DNA of 64,000 bases from Megamerina dolium (lineage: Eukaryota > Arthropoda > Insecta > Diptera > Megamerinidae), in contig OY978525.1 of NCBI GenBank assembly GCA_963854835.1, positions 85,855,833-85,919,832 of the forward strand. Reading direction: 5' to 3'. The notes beneath the pieces are model-generated. The model saw only the letters and a program-made list of their open reading frames with translations, was not told the DNA's origin and did not search any database. This document shows, in pieces, positions 1 through 11,702 of the stretch; positions within the stretch are counted from its first letter, which is position 1, and each line of letters opens with the position of its first letter. The translations under genes were made by a program, and so were the position numbers.

Positions 1-118
1 AGAGTTTTTAGAATCGGCAAAACAGTTTTAACTATCATTAACGTGGACCTTTAGAACTTCGACAATACCTTCTTAGTGATATTTGCATTACCATAGATAC
101 TATGGATTTGATGATTAT

Positions 119-640
119 AAAGGGTGCTTTTTTTATAGTGACGCACTTTCAAATTTGGGACAAAATATTTTGAACTAAAAATTGGTTTTATTGGAAGCAT
201 AATTTTGTGCAATTAGTGTTTGAATATGATTTCGGGTCTATGGCAGCCGCGACTGGAAATCCAATTTTTGGTTACATTTTCAAGCAATAATAACGGCAAT
301 AGTTCGCTTAATGTTGGATCGCAATTCATCCAAAGTTGCTGGTTTATCAGCATAAACTAACCTTTTCACATATCCCCATAAAAAATAGTCCAGAAGCGTC
401 CATTTCGAGAGATTATAAAATAAATAAAAAAATCCGAATCTGACCATTTTGCTTGTTCATATACCCATTTAGCCAAAGGTGAGAAAAAATTATGTCGACC
501 GTAAAATAGCTGTAGCGATGTTTGAGTTTGGATGACAGAACCACTATTTTCGTAATAGAATTTCAATATTTGCAAGCGTTGTTGCGGTGTCAATCTTTCC
601 ATGATGAAACATTCCAAACATTACTGAGTACAAATTACTT
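119..640 (-). pseudogene. Internally deleted Tc1/mariner-superfamily transposase
   Basis: On the minus strand, codons from about 617 downward encode an N-terminus of the form MERLTPQQRLQILKFYYEN, the DNA-binding region common in Tc1/mariner-type transposases. Shortly afterwards (about 440-300) the sequence jumps, through frame changes, to a C-terminal stretch containing DYFLWGYVKRLVYADKP, which these proteins carry near their end. The central catalytic region (about 200 residues) is missing. The left edge near 119 starts AAAGGGTGCTTTTTTTATAG, which looks like a terminal inverted repeat, but I see no matching right end. It is therefore a non-functional deletion derivative. The superfamily is clear from the paired N- and C-terminal motifs; the exact clade is not. 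Confidence 0.6.
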
Positions 641-1099
641 TTGTTTTACCAGATTTGATAACTGATATTCCGTTTTATCCCTATCGGAAACTGCTTTACT
701 GCTTTACCAGTATCCAGATTGCGTTAGTGAAGTACATTTATATCCTCTCCGTTGTTGGCTTGCTTCAAATTATTTTGTGGAAATCTCCATTTGAGATATT
801 ACTCGCGAATCAAGACTATCAAACTTAGTTTGTCAGCTATTTATGAATGTTAGAATTTGTACGCACTTGACACGGTTTGACTTCTACAGAAATGTATCTT
901 GTTGTTCATAATTTATATTTTGGTCTTTGTGGAAACTCTGTATTGTCCGATCTTCGAAAATTTGCCATATTTTAATCAAATATCGGAAAAGTTAACTTTT
1001 AACTTTGTTGTTTGAAGAAAGTAGGGTAATCATCATATAATGATGCCCCACATTTCTGTACTGTCTTTAGATGCACTGCAACTTACTGTCCTTTTTAGT
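641..1099. other. Unannotated AT-rich sequence
   Basis: AT-rich DNA between the mariner relic and the first DINE copy. I see no open frame of note, no terminal repeats and no RNA gene. Confidence 0.5.
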
Positions 1100-2685
1100 T
1101 TTGCATAATGCAATATGCAAGGTATATTCATTTCGGTCAGATGTTTGTGTCCACTTGAAGGAATATCCGGAGATATAGACATAGATATATATTCGTGATC
1201 AGCGTCGCTTAAATTTTCGATTTAACGATGTCCGTCTGTCTCTCTGTCTGTCACCTGGCTGGTTCGCACGATAACTTGAGTAAATATTAAGCTATTTCGA
1301 CGAAATTTGGCACAAGTAACCTATGATCTAAGGGTATGAAGGGGATTGATATTGGGCATGATCGGTCACGCCACACCAAGCATTCAAAGCGACTAACCCG
1401 GAATTTTCAAAATCTTTAACTTGTGATAACTCACATAATATACCACTTGGGACAACAATATTTGGCACATAGACTTATATTATACTACTATATAAGCTCG
1501 CCAAAGGTGGGTGAGCCACGCCTACTTTTTAGCGTAGCTCTCATACAAAGTGTCTGTACTTCTTTTAAATTGAAATAGCTGTAACTTCTACAATCTTCTG
1601 TCCAGAATAACCATAATTGACACTTAGATTAACATGGAAGTCGGAAATAATATGGCAGAAAATCAGTGTGCCACGCCCACTCCTTTTTGGGTCTCCCATG
1701 CAAAGTTGCGGAAATTAAAAAAAATGTTACCCGTTATAACTTGCAAACTATTCAGCGTAGAATAACGAGATTTAAGGTGTGGATTAGTATTGTACATGCA
1801 ACTAGGCTCACAGAAAATGGGCGCACCACGCCCAGTGTTTATCGTAGCCCCCATACAAATTTTAAATTGAAACAGCTGTAACTTCGGCAATCTTCTGTAT
1901 AGAATAGCCATAATTGACACTTAAATTAATATCGTAGTCGGCAAAAATCTGGCAGAAAATCAGTGTGCCACGCCCACTCTTTCATGAGTCTCCCATACAA
2001 AGTCAAGGGAATTAAACTAAAATTTTAAGCTCCATAACTTACAAACCATTTAGCGTAAGACAACGAGATTTAAGGTATGGAATAGTATTGTACGAGCAAC
2101 TAGACTCACTTGAAATGGGCGCACCACGCCCACTGTTTATTGTAGCTCCCATAGAAATTTTAAATTGAAACAGCTGTAACTTCGGTAATCTTCTGCCTAG
2201 AATAACCATAATTGACACTTAGATTAATATCGTAGTCAGAAATAATCTGGCAAAAAATCAGCGTACCACGCCCACTTCTTATTGGGACTCCCATACAAAG
2301 TTGAGGAAATTAAACAAAAATGTTAACCGCTATAACTTACGAACTATTCCACGTAGGACAAACAAATTTATGGTGTGGATTAATATTGAAAAATGAATTG
2401 GATTTACAAGAAAGAGGTAAGCCACGCCAACTTTATATAGCTCCCATACTAAGTTTCGGAATTATCTTAAACACCTCCTTTAAATTATCCCCTTTAGAAC
2501 CCTCATAACATACAAAGTACTTCGTCAAAGTCAACCATATTTCGGGTGTAAATTAGTAGTATATGCAAAAATAGTTTTTCAAAAAGTGGAAATAAAAGAA
2601 AAAGATGGATATTCGAGTAAACTTTTTAAATATATATCTACATATGCAGGGTATAATTTGATCGGCCCCAGCCGACTGTAAGGAT
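1100..2685 (-). mobile_element. DINE-1-like element, copy D1
   Basis: It reads in reverse relative to the copies at 4120 and 59553. Its 3' end (left) is TTGCATAATGCAATATGCAA followed by a conserved block, a (GTCY)n tract at about 1229-1252 and the core ACCTGGCTGGTTCGCACGAT. Then come degenerate tandem units, each with a CCACGCCCAC motif next to CTCCCATACAAA. The other end is CATATGCAGGGTATAA followed by a GGCCCCAGCCGACTGTAAG block near 2660-2685. The (GTCY)n tract, the CCACGCCCAC motif and the hairpin-like ends are the signature of DINE-1/INE-1/mini-me, regarded as non-autonomous Helentron (Helitron) relatives. Reading frames of 60-90 codons inside it recur in other copies and are repeat-borne. 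No transposase is present. Confidence 0.72.
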
Positions 2686-4119
2686 ATTTTTTTTTTGTTG
2701 TTCGGATACACGTGAATCATTTGTTTATCTACATAGTGCACTATGTATTTTGTCATTCAAATCACATCATTTACTCCATCTCTTTCATTCGCTATCAAGT
2801 GCATATGAACATGCATATATGGTACAATATTTACCCTATCTGTCTTCGTCTGTCATTTTCTTGTTGTCATATTTTTCTTTAGCATTTTTTTGCTGTAGCT
2901 TTCTCATAACTCCTGTCCTGCTATGCACACGTGAGTGTTCAGTTTACTATTTTTTGTTTGTTTGTTTTTTGTTTTTGCACAAAGTCAAAATAGCAGTGCC
3001 ATTTGTTTACCGTTTGCATAAATTCGTCTTTTCTTGCAGCATCATTTGTTTACACTAGTCGTTTTTTCTACTTCTATTTATAGTGTGTAGTCGTAAGTGT
3101 GTGAGTGTTTGTCGATGATTTATATTCTTTTGAATAGCCAGAAGATTAGCCAACATTTAGTGCTTTTTAAGTGCCAATAGTGATTGTAGTTTAAGAATTC
3201 GTTCTTACGGGTATACATTTATACATTTATACATATAGTATGTATATACTTACGATCGAATATGGGTGTATGCAAGGATGTACAGCTTAACAACAAGTGT
3301 AAGTACGAGTATATGGTGGCGTATACGATATGAAATGAATGGAATTTTATTTACAACCTGAAATAAAGTTTTAAGATTTTTTTTGCGATCACAGAATAAG
3401 TGATCGTAAATTTTTCTCAACTATATGATAAATAATGGTCGTGACATATAAAGCTGTATATATAGATTTGTATATAAATTCACTCATACATACGAATTTA
3501 TAGGTACTCATACTTCAATAGATTTCAATTATGCATGTATTTCATTTCTTCATTTCACTTCACTATGGGTCATATTTCATTCGTATCGCCAACTGTGTTA
3601 CTATCGTTGTGGTGGCTGGTGTTGCTGTTGACACTTTTTGGCGCGTTCTCCTTTATGTTGCAATTTATTTACTTTTATTATTTGAAAATTTTTTGCTCTG
3701 TATTTAATGTTGTGTTGTTCACAGCGGCGTTATTTTCATGGGTTACTTTTTGCATTTTTGTTTTTATCATTTTAACTTTTCATAGTCAATTTAACGGCAT
3801 ACACCCAATACACAATATACACAAACCAAAGCAACTGCGAAACAAATGTAGATACCATTAATTTTTTCATTTGTACCATTTTGTGTGTACTCTACATAGA
3901 TTTCATTCACGTACATTTTTATTGTCATAGATGAATTTAATAGATTCTTTATGATTTACTATTTACTTGAATCTATCTATTATTATAATGTTTAACTATT
4001 TAGGATAGGAATGTGTTGTGTATCATTCAATAATTAAATAATACGCATTTAATCTTTAAAATATTAGTTTCGAAGTTTAACGATATTTCAAACATTGGTT
4101 ATTGGGATAGATCCACCCT
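2686..4119. other. Unique AT-rich spacer between inverted DINE copies
   Basis: Rich in T and in TACATATGTA-like strings. It contains two hydrophobic, low-complexity open frames (2750-3058 and 3535-3861) with no recognisable domain; their composition follows the T-rich DNA. I see no support for a gene. Confidence 0.5.
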
Positions 4120-5418
4120 TGGTCGACAGTAAAAGCACCTGCATATGTAGATTTATATATAAAAGTTTACTCGAATATCCATCTTTTTCTTTTATTTCCA
4201 CTTTTCGAGAAACAGTTTTTGCATATACTACTAATTTGCACCCGAAATATGGTTGACTTTGACGAAGTACTTTGTATGTTATGAGGGTTCTAAAAGGGAT
4301 AATTTAAAGGAGGTTTTTAAGATAATTCCGAGGCTTAGTAGGGGAGCTATATAAAAAGTGGGCGTGGCTTACCTCTTTCTTGTAAATCTAATTAATTTTT
4401 CAATATTAATCCACACCTTAAATTTGGTTGTCCTCCGTTGAATAGTTTGTAAGTTATGGCGGTTAACATTTTTGTTTAATTTCCTCAACTTTGTATGGGA
4501 GTCCCAATAAGAAGTGGGCTTGGCACGCTGATTTTCTACCAGATTATTTCCGACTACCATATTAACCTAAGTGTTAATTATGATTGTTCTAGACAGAAGG
4601 ATACAGAAGTTACAGCTATTTCAATTTAAAAAAAATTCGGTCATTTTGTATGGGGGCTACAATAAACAGTGGGCGGTGCACACCCATTTCCTGTGAGTCT
4701 AGTTTTCCTTACAATACTAATCCATATCTTAAATCTTGTTGTTCTACGCTAAATGGTTTGTAAGTTATGGAGATTAAAAGTTTTAGTTTAATTCCCTCGA
4801 CTTTGTATGGTAGACCCATGAAGGAGTGGGCGTGGCACACTGTTTATCTGCCATATTATTTCCGACTGCCATGTTAATCTAAGTGTCAATGATGGTTATT
4901 CTGGAGAGAAGATTGTAGAAGCTACAGCTGTTTCAATTTAAAAGAAGTACAGACACTTTGTATGGGAGCTACAATAAAAAGTAGGCGTGGCTCGCCCATT
5001 TTTAGACGGGTTATGTAGTAGTATATTCTAACACTATGCGTCAAAGTTTGTTGTCCCTAGTAGTATATTAAGTGAGTTATATCAAGTTAAAAATTTTGAA
5101 AATTCCGAGGTTAGTCGCTTTGAATGCTTGGTGTGGGCGTGGCTATTGACCGTTCATGCCCAATACCAATCCGCTTCGTACCCTTGCCAAATTTCGTCGA
5201 AATAGCTTAATATTTACTCAAGTTATCGTGCGAACCAGCCAGGTGACAGACAGACGGACGGACGGACGGACGGACGGACGGACATCGTTAAATCGAAAAT
5301 TTAAGCGACGCTGATCACGAATATATATCTATGTCTATATCTCCGGAGATTCCTTCAAGTGGTTACAAACATCTGACCGAAATAAATATACCTTGCATAT
5401 TGCATTATGCAGGGTTAA
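4120..5418 (+). mobile_element. DINE-1-like element, copy D2
   Basis: Plus orientation. It begins with a degenerate form of the family's left end (CTGCATATGTAG near 4138) and the shared TTTACTCGAATATCCA block. Tandem units follow with GTGGGCGTGGC and TTTGTATGGGAG motifs, then the core ATCGTGCGAACCAGCCAGGT. A (GACG)n tract lies at about 5248-5282, and the end is TGCATTATGCAGGGT at 5402-5416. It faces away from D1, so D1 and D2 form a large imperfect inverted repeat with a 1.4-kb spacer. Confidence 0.72.
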
Positions 5419-5502
5419 AAATGTATTATTATTTGTAGAGATTTAAACATTTTTGTTCACATACAAACAATTTCTGCTTAAATTTACCATCATTACATTA
5501 CG

Positions 5503-5634
5503 TTGAGGTTATTCAGCGTTTTCAAAATAATGTGCTACGAGCTATCGTTGGCGCCCCTTGGTATGTAAGAAACGACGACCTACACAGAGACCTGCGTGTA
5601 CAGAAAGTCAGTGACGCAATTAAATATTACATGC
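5503..5634 (+). pseudogene. Jockey-clade LINE fragment (RT C-terminus)
   Basis: About 44 codons read as the region after the polymerase domain of jockey-type reverse transcriptases, with QRFQNNVLRAIVGAPWYVRN followed by HRDL. The equivalent segment of the jockey copies at 53065-53367 and 57857-59414 has QRIQSKCLRI then NAPWYMRN and HRDL. This is thus a related but different family. Nothing else of the element is recognisable on either side. Confidence 0.6.
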
Positions 5635-7420
5635 CCTCCCCTAATAGTATTTTTACATGCGTCGTGATTCTAACATGAATATTAAAATGAATTAGTAATT
5701 GCCTAAACTGATATTATATTTTTATACAATTCCTATGTACTTTGAGTTACTATTTGTTGAATGTTAAAGAATCATTCCTTGAAAATTGAAAAAAAAACAA
5801 ACCAAAATCAATTACTTAATTTATTATAAGAGAAAAGTTTAAAAAAAACATATCTATATATAATAATATTTGCTCAGTGCTATAAAGTATATGTATATAA
5901 TCATAGAATGCAATAAGCAGTGCTTAGACAGTGGAAATACATAGACATTTCTGTGTCTTGGATTTTGATTAACGATGCTTTATTTCATTTGTAAAAGTCG
6001 AACAAGATGAAAAAAAAAATATTAAATAGTGAAAAATTGTAAGATTTATTTTTAAATTTCTTGCCACTAAACAGAATTGAATGTCAAAACAGTTTGAGTG
6101 TAGAAAATTAGCTGTAGCACATTCTAGTCTAGAGATTCTAAATCAGCAAAAAATGAAAAGAATCGGAGACGAGAAATCAGGATTGTCACCGATTGTCACT
6201 TTAATATCAAATTATAATAAGTCCAACAACACTTTCAAAGGTGAAATTTAGCAATTTCGTGGTAATTCCATTGTAATTATGATACTTATATTTTTGGTTA
6301 TAACTCAAAAATATATAATTTATAATTAAAAAAAAAAAGACTGCGATTCCTTACGTTGTAAAGCTTACAAATTGTTTTATGATAGGTAGTCACTGAAAGA
6401 ACACGTTTTCTGCTCAGAATGGCCATAAAAAGACTGAGATGGGTGCAACGTTACAAATTTGAGCTTTTAAAGAATTATAACTTTCATGATATTTGCTGTA
6501 AAATTTTCTGTAGAACGCACACAATAATTTCGGTGTAGTACATTGTTTAAAGCCCTTTTGATTGAACTCAATATTTACTGTCTAAAAAAAAAAAAAATTT
6601 TTACCTTTAAAAAAATAATTTTTAGAAAATGTATGAAAACTCGAAAAGTTTGAGTAAATATAACTATTTATTGACTTCATTAATAAAAAATATGTAATAA
6701 AATCATAAGACACTTACTTAGTCGCTAACCGTACTATCATAGACAGCAGGCGAGGTAATTTTTTAAAATTCAAATCAATATGTACCGCAAACATACACAG
6801 ATATCTAATGTGTAAAATGATAATTTTACTCAATCAACAGTTCATTGGTGTTTTCATAATATATTCTAAAGCTTTAAACGCTGTCCATAATAATATTTTT
6901 ACAGTTGAACCTATACGATCCACAGCGCCTTTAGAATGGCCAGTAGTCACTTCTAATCAAACACCCTGCGGCGCATGTTGTACCGATTTATAAATTAGCA
7001 CAACCACCCGAAAAAATGTGTGCAACACACAAATTCATCTTTGTTTTAAGGTCGTTTATATTCATTTTTAAGAAAACCTAAACATTGCACTTGTTATGCT
7101 ATAAATGGTGGCTGATAATAGCATAAGAATGTGAAATAACACAGGCTAATGTCTTACCTAAGTGCACGCTATAGACATAACTTGTGGATAATGCTAATGT
7201 GCACTTTGGATTTCGTATTGGAAAAATTCTTAGCGAAATCCACTTAGAAAACAGCTTCGTTCTGATTTCGTATATATTGCATATTGTTAAATTGATCCCA
7301 TTTTAATTGAAAAATTTTGAATGAAAATGCCTTCTGCACTTCTCCACTACTTCCACGACACGGTCATATTCTCATTATAATGTAATGTTAAGAGATTTGT
7401 TATATTATCAGAATGAAAGC
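5635..7420. other. Unannotated AT-rich sequence
   Basis: Long A/T runs and no supported gene. A short frame at 6808-6993 has no recognisable domain. The style of 6300-6650 (ATAACTTTCATGATATTTG and similar) resembles non-autonomous repeat DNA, but I find no terminal repeats. Confidence 0.45.
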
Positions 7421-7424
7421 AATG

Positions 7425-8920
7425 TGTTGTGTACTATTTTTCCACAACACTTACTAAGTACCTGGCTCACAAGATTAACACCTAGACCTAAGCTCTTAAA
7501 TATCCCTCGAGTCTAACACACTCGTTGGCTGAAATAAAACAATTATATTTTATTAAGGATACTTGCGGTTTCTACTTTATTGCTGGTGTTTTTCACTTTT
7601 ACACTAATACTGGAGGGCCTCGTAAGGATCGTAGTATTTACACTTTTCTTAAAGCTAACACTTCGGTGTCAGACTCACAACTCAACAGCCACTGTCTTCA
7701 GTAAGCTGGCAGCTTATATCCATTTTTCTAACACTAGCCACATATCAATCTACCCACATGCCAACATATAACTACGAATTGTGTGGGAAAGTGCTTTGTT
7801 AGCATTTTCACACCCAGCTGCAACTCAGTTGGCGCAATGTTCTGACATTCCACAATTATAAGTAATATTAGCATGGATTGAGTATATCACAACTTCGAGC
7901 AATGTTGGCATGTGTATTGACAAATATGTAGTTCCCAATTTCGGGAAATATGTCGCGAGGCAAAATATGCATATGTGCATATTTCATCTTATTATGGAGA
8001 AAATAATACGAGCTGCTGATCTACGACATAATGGCACTATCTTCAACAAAAGTGTCATGCTGTTAGCGTATGCCGACGATATTGACATAATCGGCATGAA
8101 CACGCGAGCAGTCAGTGCAGCATTCTCAGAGTTGGAAAGAGAGTCGCGTCGGATGGGTCTCACGGTGAACGAGGGCAAGACGAAGTATCTAGTGTCAACA
8201 AACAAAGAGTCCCGGCGTCTTGGACAGCACGTCACTGTTGACAACTACGCTTTTGAAGTAGTAAGGGACTTTGTCTATCTTGGAACCAGCATTAACAGCA
8301 GTAATGACGTCAGCTTGGAGATCATGCGTAGGATAACTCTTGCTAACAGGTGTTACTTTGGGCTGAGTAAGCAATTGAAAAGTCGAGCCCTCTCTCGAAG
8401 AACGAAAACTACACTCTACAAGTCTCTCATCATGCCTGTCCTAACATATGGCGCTGAAGCCTGGACAATTTCCACCTCGGATGAGCGAATACTTGGAGTT
8501 TTCGAGAGAAAAGTCCTACGCAAGATCTTTGGACCTATTTGCGTTGGTGGCGAGTACCGAATAAGGTACAACCATGAGCTGTACGAGCTGTATGCCGATA
8601 TTGACATAGTAAAGCGCATCAAAATCCAGCGGCTGCGCTGGCTAGGTCATGTCGAGCGAATGGAAGAACACGCTCCAGCTAAGAAGGTGTTATATTCGGA
8701 ACCCGCTGGAGGACGACGCAAAAGAGGAAGACCAAACCTCCGGTGGAAAGACCAAGTACTGGAGAACCTGACGGCGCTTGGAATTTCTAACTGGCGCCAG
8801 CTAGCGAAGAACAGAGATGGCTGGCGAAGCATGTTATTTTCGGCCTAAATCGATATTCGGTTGTTATGGCCACATAAGTAAGTAAGTAAGTAAGCATATT
8901 TCATATTTTGGCTCGCAACA
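7425..8920 (-). repeat. 3' LTR of the gypsy-like element, split by an RTE insertion
   Basis: It starts TGTTGTGTAC at 7425 and ends CTCGCAACA at 8920, matching the LTR at 27482-28234 with few substitutions but several large indels. It lacks a segment of about 170 bp that follows CATATAAC in the other LTR, and it lacks that LTR's ~62-bp duplication. It carries its own ~25-bp insertion near 7803. The RTE insertion plus its target duplication accounts for 917 bp of the length. Confidence 0.85.
7988..8894 (+). mobile_element. 5'-truncated RTE LINE, copy R1
   Basis: The element starts inside the reverse transcriptase (LIMEKIIRAADLRHNG) and ends with (TAAG)5. It is bounded by a 10-bp target duplication CATATTTCAT (7978-7987 and 8895-8904) whose uninterrupted form is present in the intact LTR near 28210. 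The coding part, 7988-8848, stays open to the natural stop. It includes the YADDIDI polymerase motif and the C-terminal GRRKRGRPNLRWKDQ block seen in the full-length copy at 46817-50115. The frame opens upstream at 7910 only because LTR sequence happens to be open; the true element begins at 7988. It has no endonuclease, so it is dead on arrival. Confidence 0.9.
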
Positions 8921-8935
8921 TCCCTCCCTTCTCTC
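8921..8935 (-). promoter_or_regulatory. Polypurine tract of the gypsy-like element
   Basis: On the minus strand GAGAGAAGGGAGGGA lies directly before the 3' LTR (which begins TGTTGCGAGC in that direction). A purine run touching the 3' LTR is where plus-strand DNA synthesis is primed. It shows that this LTR is attached to internal sequence and is not a solo LTR. Confidence 0.75.
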
Positions 8936-10337
8936 AGGAAGAAAAAATTATCATGATGAAATAATAATAATTTTTTCTTATAAGGAAAAAGTTAAAATTA
9001 TGCTTATTATGTAAAATTTAGCACAATTAAAAATGTATGATACTATTAGGAATAAAATACGAAGTATTATACACATATGTGGTTACTGGTAATTCGGTGA
9101 TTATGGTGCCGACGATGACGATGAGTTTCCTGCTAGTTGTTGTCTGCTGTACTTAGCTTTTTTTTTTAATGGTTTTGTTGCAGATTTTGTTGTTGAATTC
9201 TAGTGATGCAAACAGTAACTTCTCCTTTATCAAGGTTCGATTTTGGTTTCGGCAATTAGAGCGAGATTATTTACATTGGATTGATCTTCTGGACGTTTTG
9301 TTAAGGAATCGTTATCTGGATTATTATTGTGGAAAGTTGGTTTGGTGTGCTTGTGGGTTGATGCTGGTGTCTAATGCGTCCAATGCTTTGATTCGACAGA
9401 ATTTTTTTGTATAGGAATGGTATGAACAATAGCTTGCAAAGTGGGTTTTATGTGTACCGCACTGCTAAGCAATATTGTCGATGTGAAACTCTGTATTCCT
9501 GGTGAAAGTGTTCAATAATTGGAGCAATAATGAATAAGTAATTTTGGTTCTATTGTTTATCACTTTCTTCTGATGTAGATCAAATCCATTGTCACTGATA
9601 AATACAGTAGCTGAAATATATCTTCGGTTTTGATTGCATAGCTGTTATTGTTGATGTCTCAATATTAGCTATTAGCTATTGTTGATATCTCATAGCTATT
9701 ATTGTCACGCTGTCTAGGTACGCCAAAGTTATTTGTTGTAAATTTTATTGTTTTGTAAGTTTTTTATGGGTACTCGCTGTACTGGGCCTGCTTTGTTTTC
9801 TGCTATGGGTTTATTTGTTCTTTACTGCCTCAAGGATAGTTTCGTGTCATCCTTCTCTTGGATGTTACTGTTGTTAAAGCTGCTAATTGCACTGTATGCT
9901 GCTCTCTTGTGTTTGTAGGGGAATTACCAGATTCTTTTCAATAATAGATCACTTGCATCTACTATATATATTATAACTACTATATCTACTATAACACTCA
10001 TTTAGTTAGTTTTTCTTATAAAATATACATATATTCTTAATTAATTAACTTTTTTTTTTTGCAATATTCATTTATAACCTATACTTAATTTTTTAAAAGG
10101 TATTAAAAATGCATTGTTGTTTGGACAAAAATATAGGGACCACATTGCATTTTCTCTTCATAGTTGCAATGACCAAGTTTTCGTACTTGTAGCTGGTACG
10201 ATTTTCAATAATATCCGTTGAAAACGGAACGTGTTTTGTTACATATATTTCATCTTACTTTTACGGATATATTTATTTGTTTTTTTTTCGTGATAATTTT
10301 TTGTTTTTGTTTTGTTTTGTATTCAAAATAGCTAACC
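8936..10337 (-). other. 3' internal region of the gypsy-like element, left half
   Basis: Lies between the polypurine tract and the BEL insertion and is continuous with 20384-21829 once BEL is removed. It is where an env gene would sit, but frames are short and broken and I recognise no env domain. It is T-rich on the plus strand. Confidence 0.5.
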
Positions 10338-10422
10338 TGTATGTTCCTTATCGTCTCCGTCGCCACACAACCGCTTCGCTTCACTGCTATGTCGATACTG
10401 CCCGCTTCTTCTCGCTCGAACA
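10338..10422 (-). repeat. BEL 3' LTR (85 bp)
   Basis: In element orientation it begins TGTTCGAGCGAGAAG and ends GGAACATACA. It differs from 20294-20378 at one position. A purine-rich AAGGCCGGAGGA precedes it and probably serves as the polypurine tract. The integrase frame runs into it and stops at 10387. Confidence 0.75.
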
Positions 10423-11226
10423 TCCTCCGGCCTTGAGACTCGATGCTTCTCGAGGCTCAACAGATTCTACTGGTAGGATACAAAGCCTCTGTACAGGGCG
10501 ACTAATGGTGTTGTGACCAGTCCAAATAGATACATTGCGGACTAACTCGTCGCTGCCTGGATGTAATGCGGTCACTCGTCCCATTTTCCATAAACTCGGT
10601 GGTGTAGCTTCATTTTTAATGACCACCAAGTCGCCTATCTTCATATTTTGCCTAGCCTTCTGCCATTTGGGACGCTGTTGAAGCTCGTGGAGATAGCTAT
10701 CGCTCCATAATTTCCAGAATCTTTGCGCCATAAGCTGCCGAGATTGCCAATAGCTGAGCCGATTCTCCGGCCGTTCTACTGGAACTTGCTCACCTAGAGT
10801 TGGAACCAAGGCTCCTCCAATTAGTAAATGCCCGGGTGTAAGAGGATTTAAGTCCTGAGGGTCTGCGCTTTGGGCACATAATGTACGTGAATTAAGGACT
10901 GCACTGATCTCTGCCAGTTTTGTCTGTATCGCTTCAATGGTCAATAGTCGAGCGCCCATAACCCGACGCAGATGATGCTTGGTCGCCTTGACTGCCGCTT
11001 CCCATAGACCTCCCTGATGTGGAGCAGCTGGAGTAATGAAGTGCCACTCGGTTTGTCGCGCTGAAAGTTGCTCAAAGAGGTCTGAGGTTCGCCAAGTCTG
11101 TGACATTCGACCCAGATCTCGCTCTGCTCCTACAAAATTGGTGCCATTATCGCTCCAAAGTTGCTGACAGTGACCATAACTTGAGGTAAAGCGAATGAAT
11201 GCCATCAGGAAGGCATTGGTAGACAA
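10387..11226 (-). pseudogene. BEL integrase, C-terminal part
   Basis: 279 codons. The segment opens with the second half of the integrase core: WSDNGTNFVGAERDL holds the second catalytic aspartate, and HQGGLWEAAVKATKHHL about 40 residues later holds the catalytic glutamate. A C-terminal DUF5641-type tail follows (GDLVVIKNEATPPSLWKMGR), which is characteristic of BEL/Pao. It is separated from the upstream integrase part (11241-11654) by a frameshift and apparent small deletion near 11230-11245, where the segment between the two catalytic aspartates is shortened. The frame ends inside the 3' LTR. Confidence 0.82.
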
Positions 11227-11240
11227 ATCTGATACAAATT

Positions 11241-11654
11241 CTAAGTGCCTTTAATGATCACATTTCCTCTTCGACGATATGGGCGCACTTGTATGGGCCC
11301 TGCATAATCCACCCCGGAATGCAGAAATGGGCGTGCTGGACGTACTCGGCAAGCCGGAAGGTTTCCCATCATTTGTTCGCTCATCTTTGCCCTCAACCTT
11401 TCGCACATTATACAACTCTTGATCAAAGACCTTGCTAGCGCTCGTACACCGATGACCCAATAATTTCGTCTTAATGTCGCTATTATCTGCTGTGCTCCGC
11501 AATGTAGTAGTTTCAAATGTATTGCACGAGCTATGAGCCAAACCAATTTTCCCTTTCCGGGCAGTATCGCGGGATTCCGCTGGCGGTCAGGTAAATCTGC
11601 TTCTTGTAAGCGCCCACTCATACGCAGTATACCATCTTGAAGAAATGGAGCCAA
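11241..11654 (-). pseudogene. BEL integrase, N-terminal part
   Basis: 137 codons with an integrase zinc-binding module (an H..H then CIMCERLRAK) and then DYAGPIQVRPYRRRG, which contains the first catalytic aspartate. It is in the same frame as the RNase H segment upstream (11703-13031), broken only by a TAG at 11703-11705. It then shifts frame into 10387-11226. This is clearly one ancestral polyprotein. Confidence 0.82.
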
Positions 11655-11702
11655 TATTGCAATCGCGTTCGATAGTCGAGCACCCTCAGCTGAACCTTGG
11701 CC

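Noticed and set aside
1663..1920. 60-90-codon frames repeated at several places (also 59981-60238, 60278-60535, 61202-61393)
   Set aside because: They occur only in DINE copies, on one strand in one copy and antisense in others, and follow the repeat units; no sign of a conserved protein.
2750..3861. Membrane-protein-like frames 2750-3058 and 3535-3861
   Set aside because: Phe/Leu/Ser-rich because the DNA is T-rich; no homology, no splice or promoter support.
7425..8920. Solo LTR carrying an RTE insertion
   Set aside because: A polypurine tract adjoins it on the right and its outer AATG matches the base quartet beyond the LTR at 28234, so it is one of a pair.
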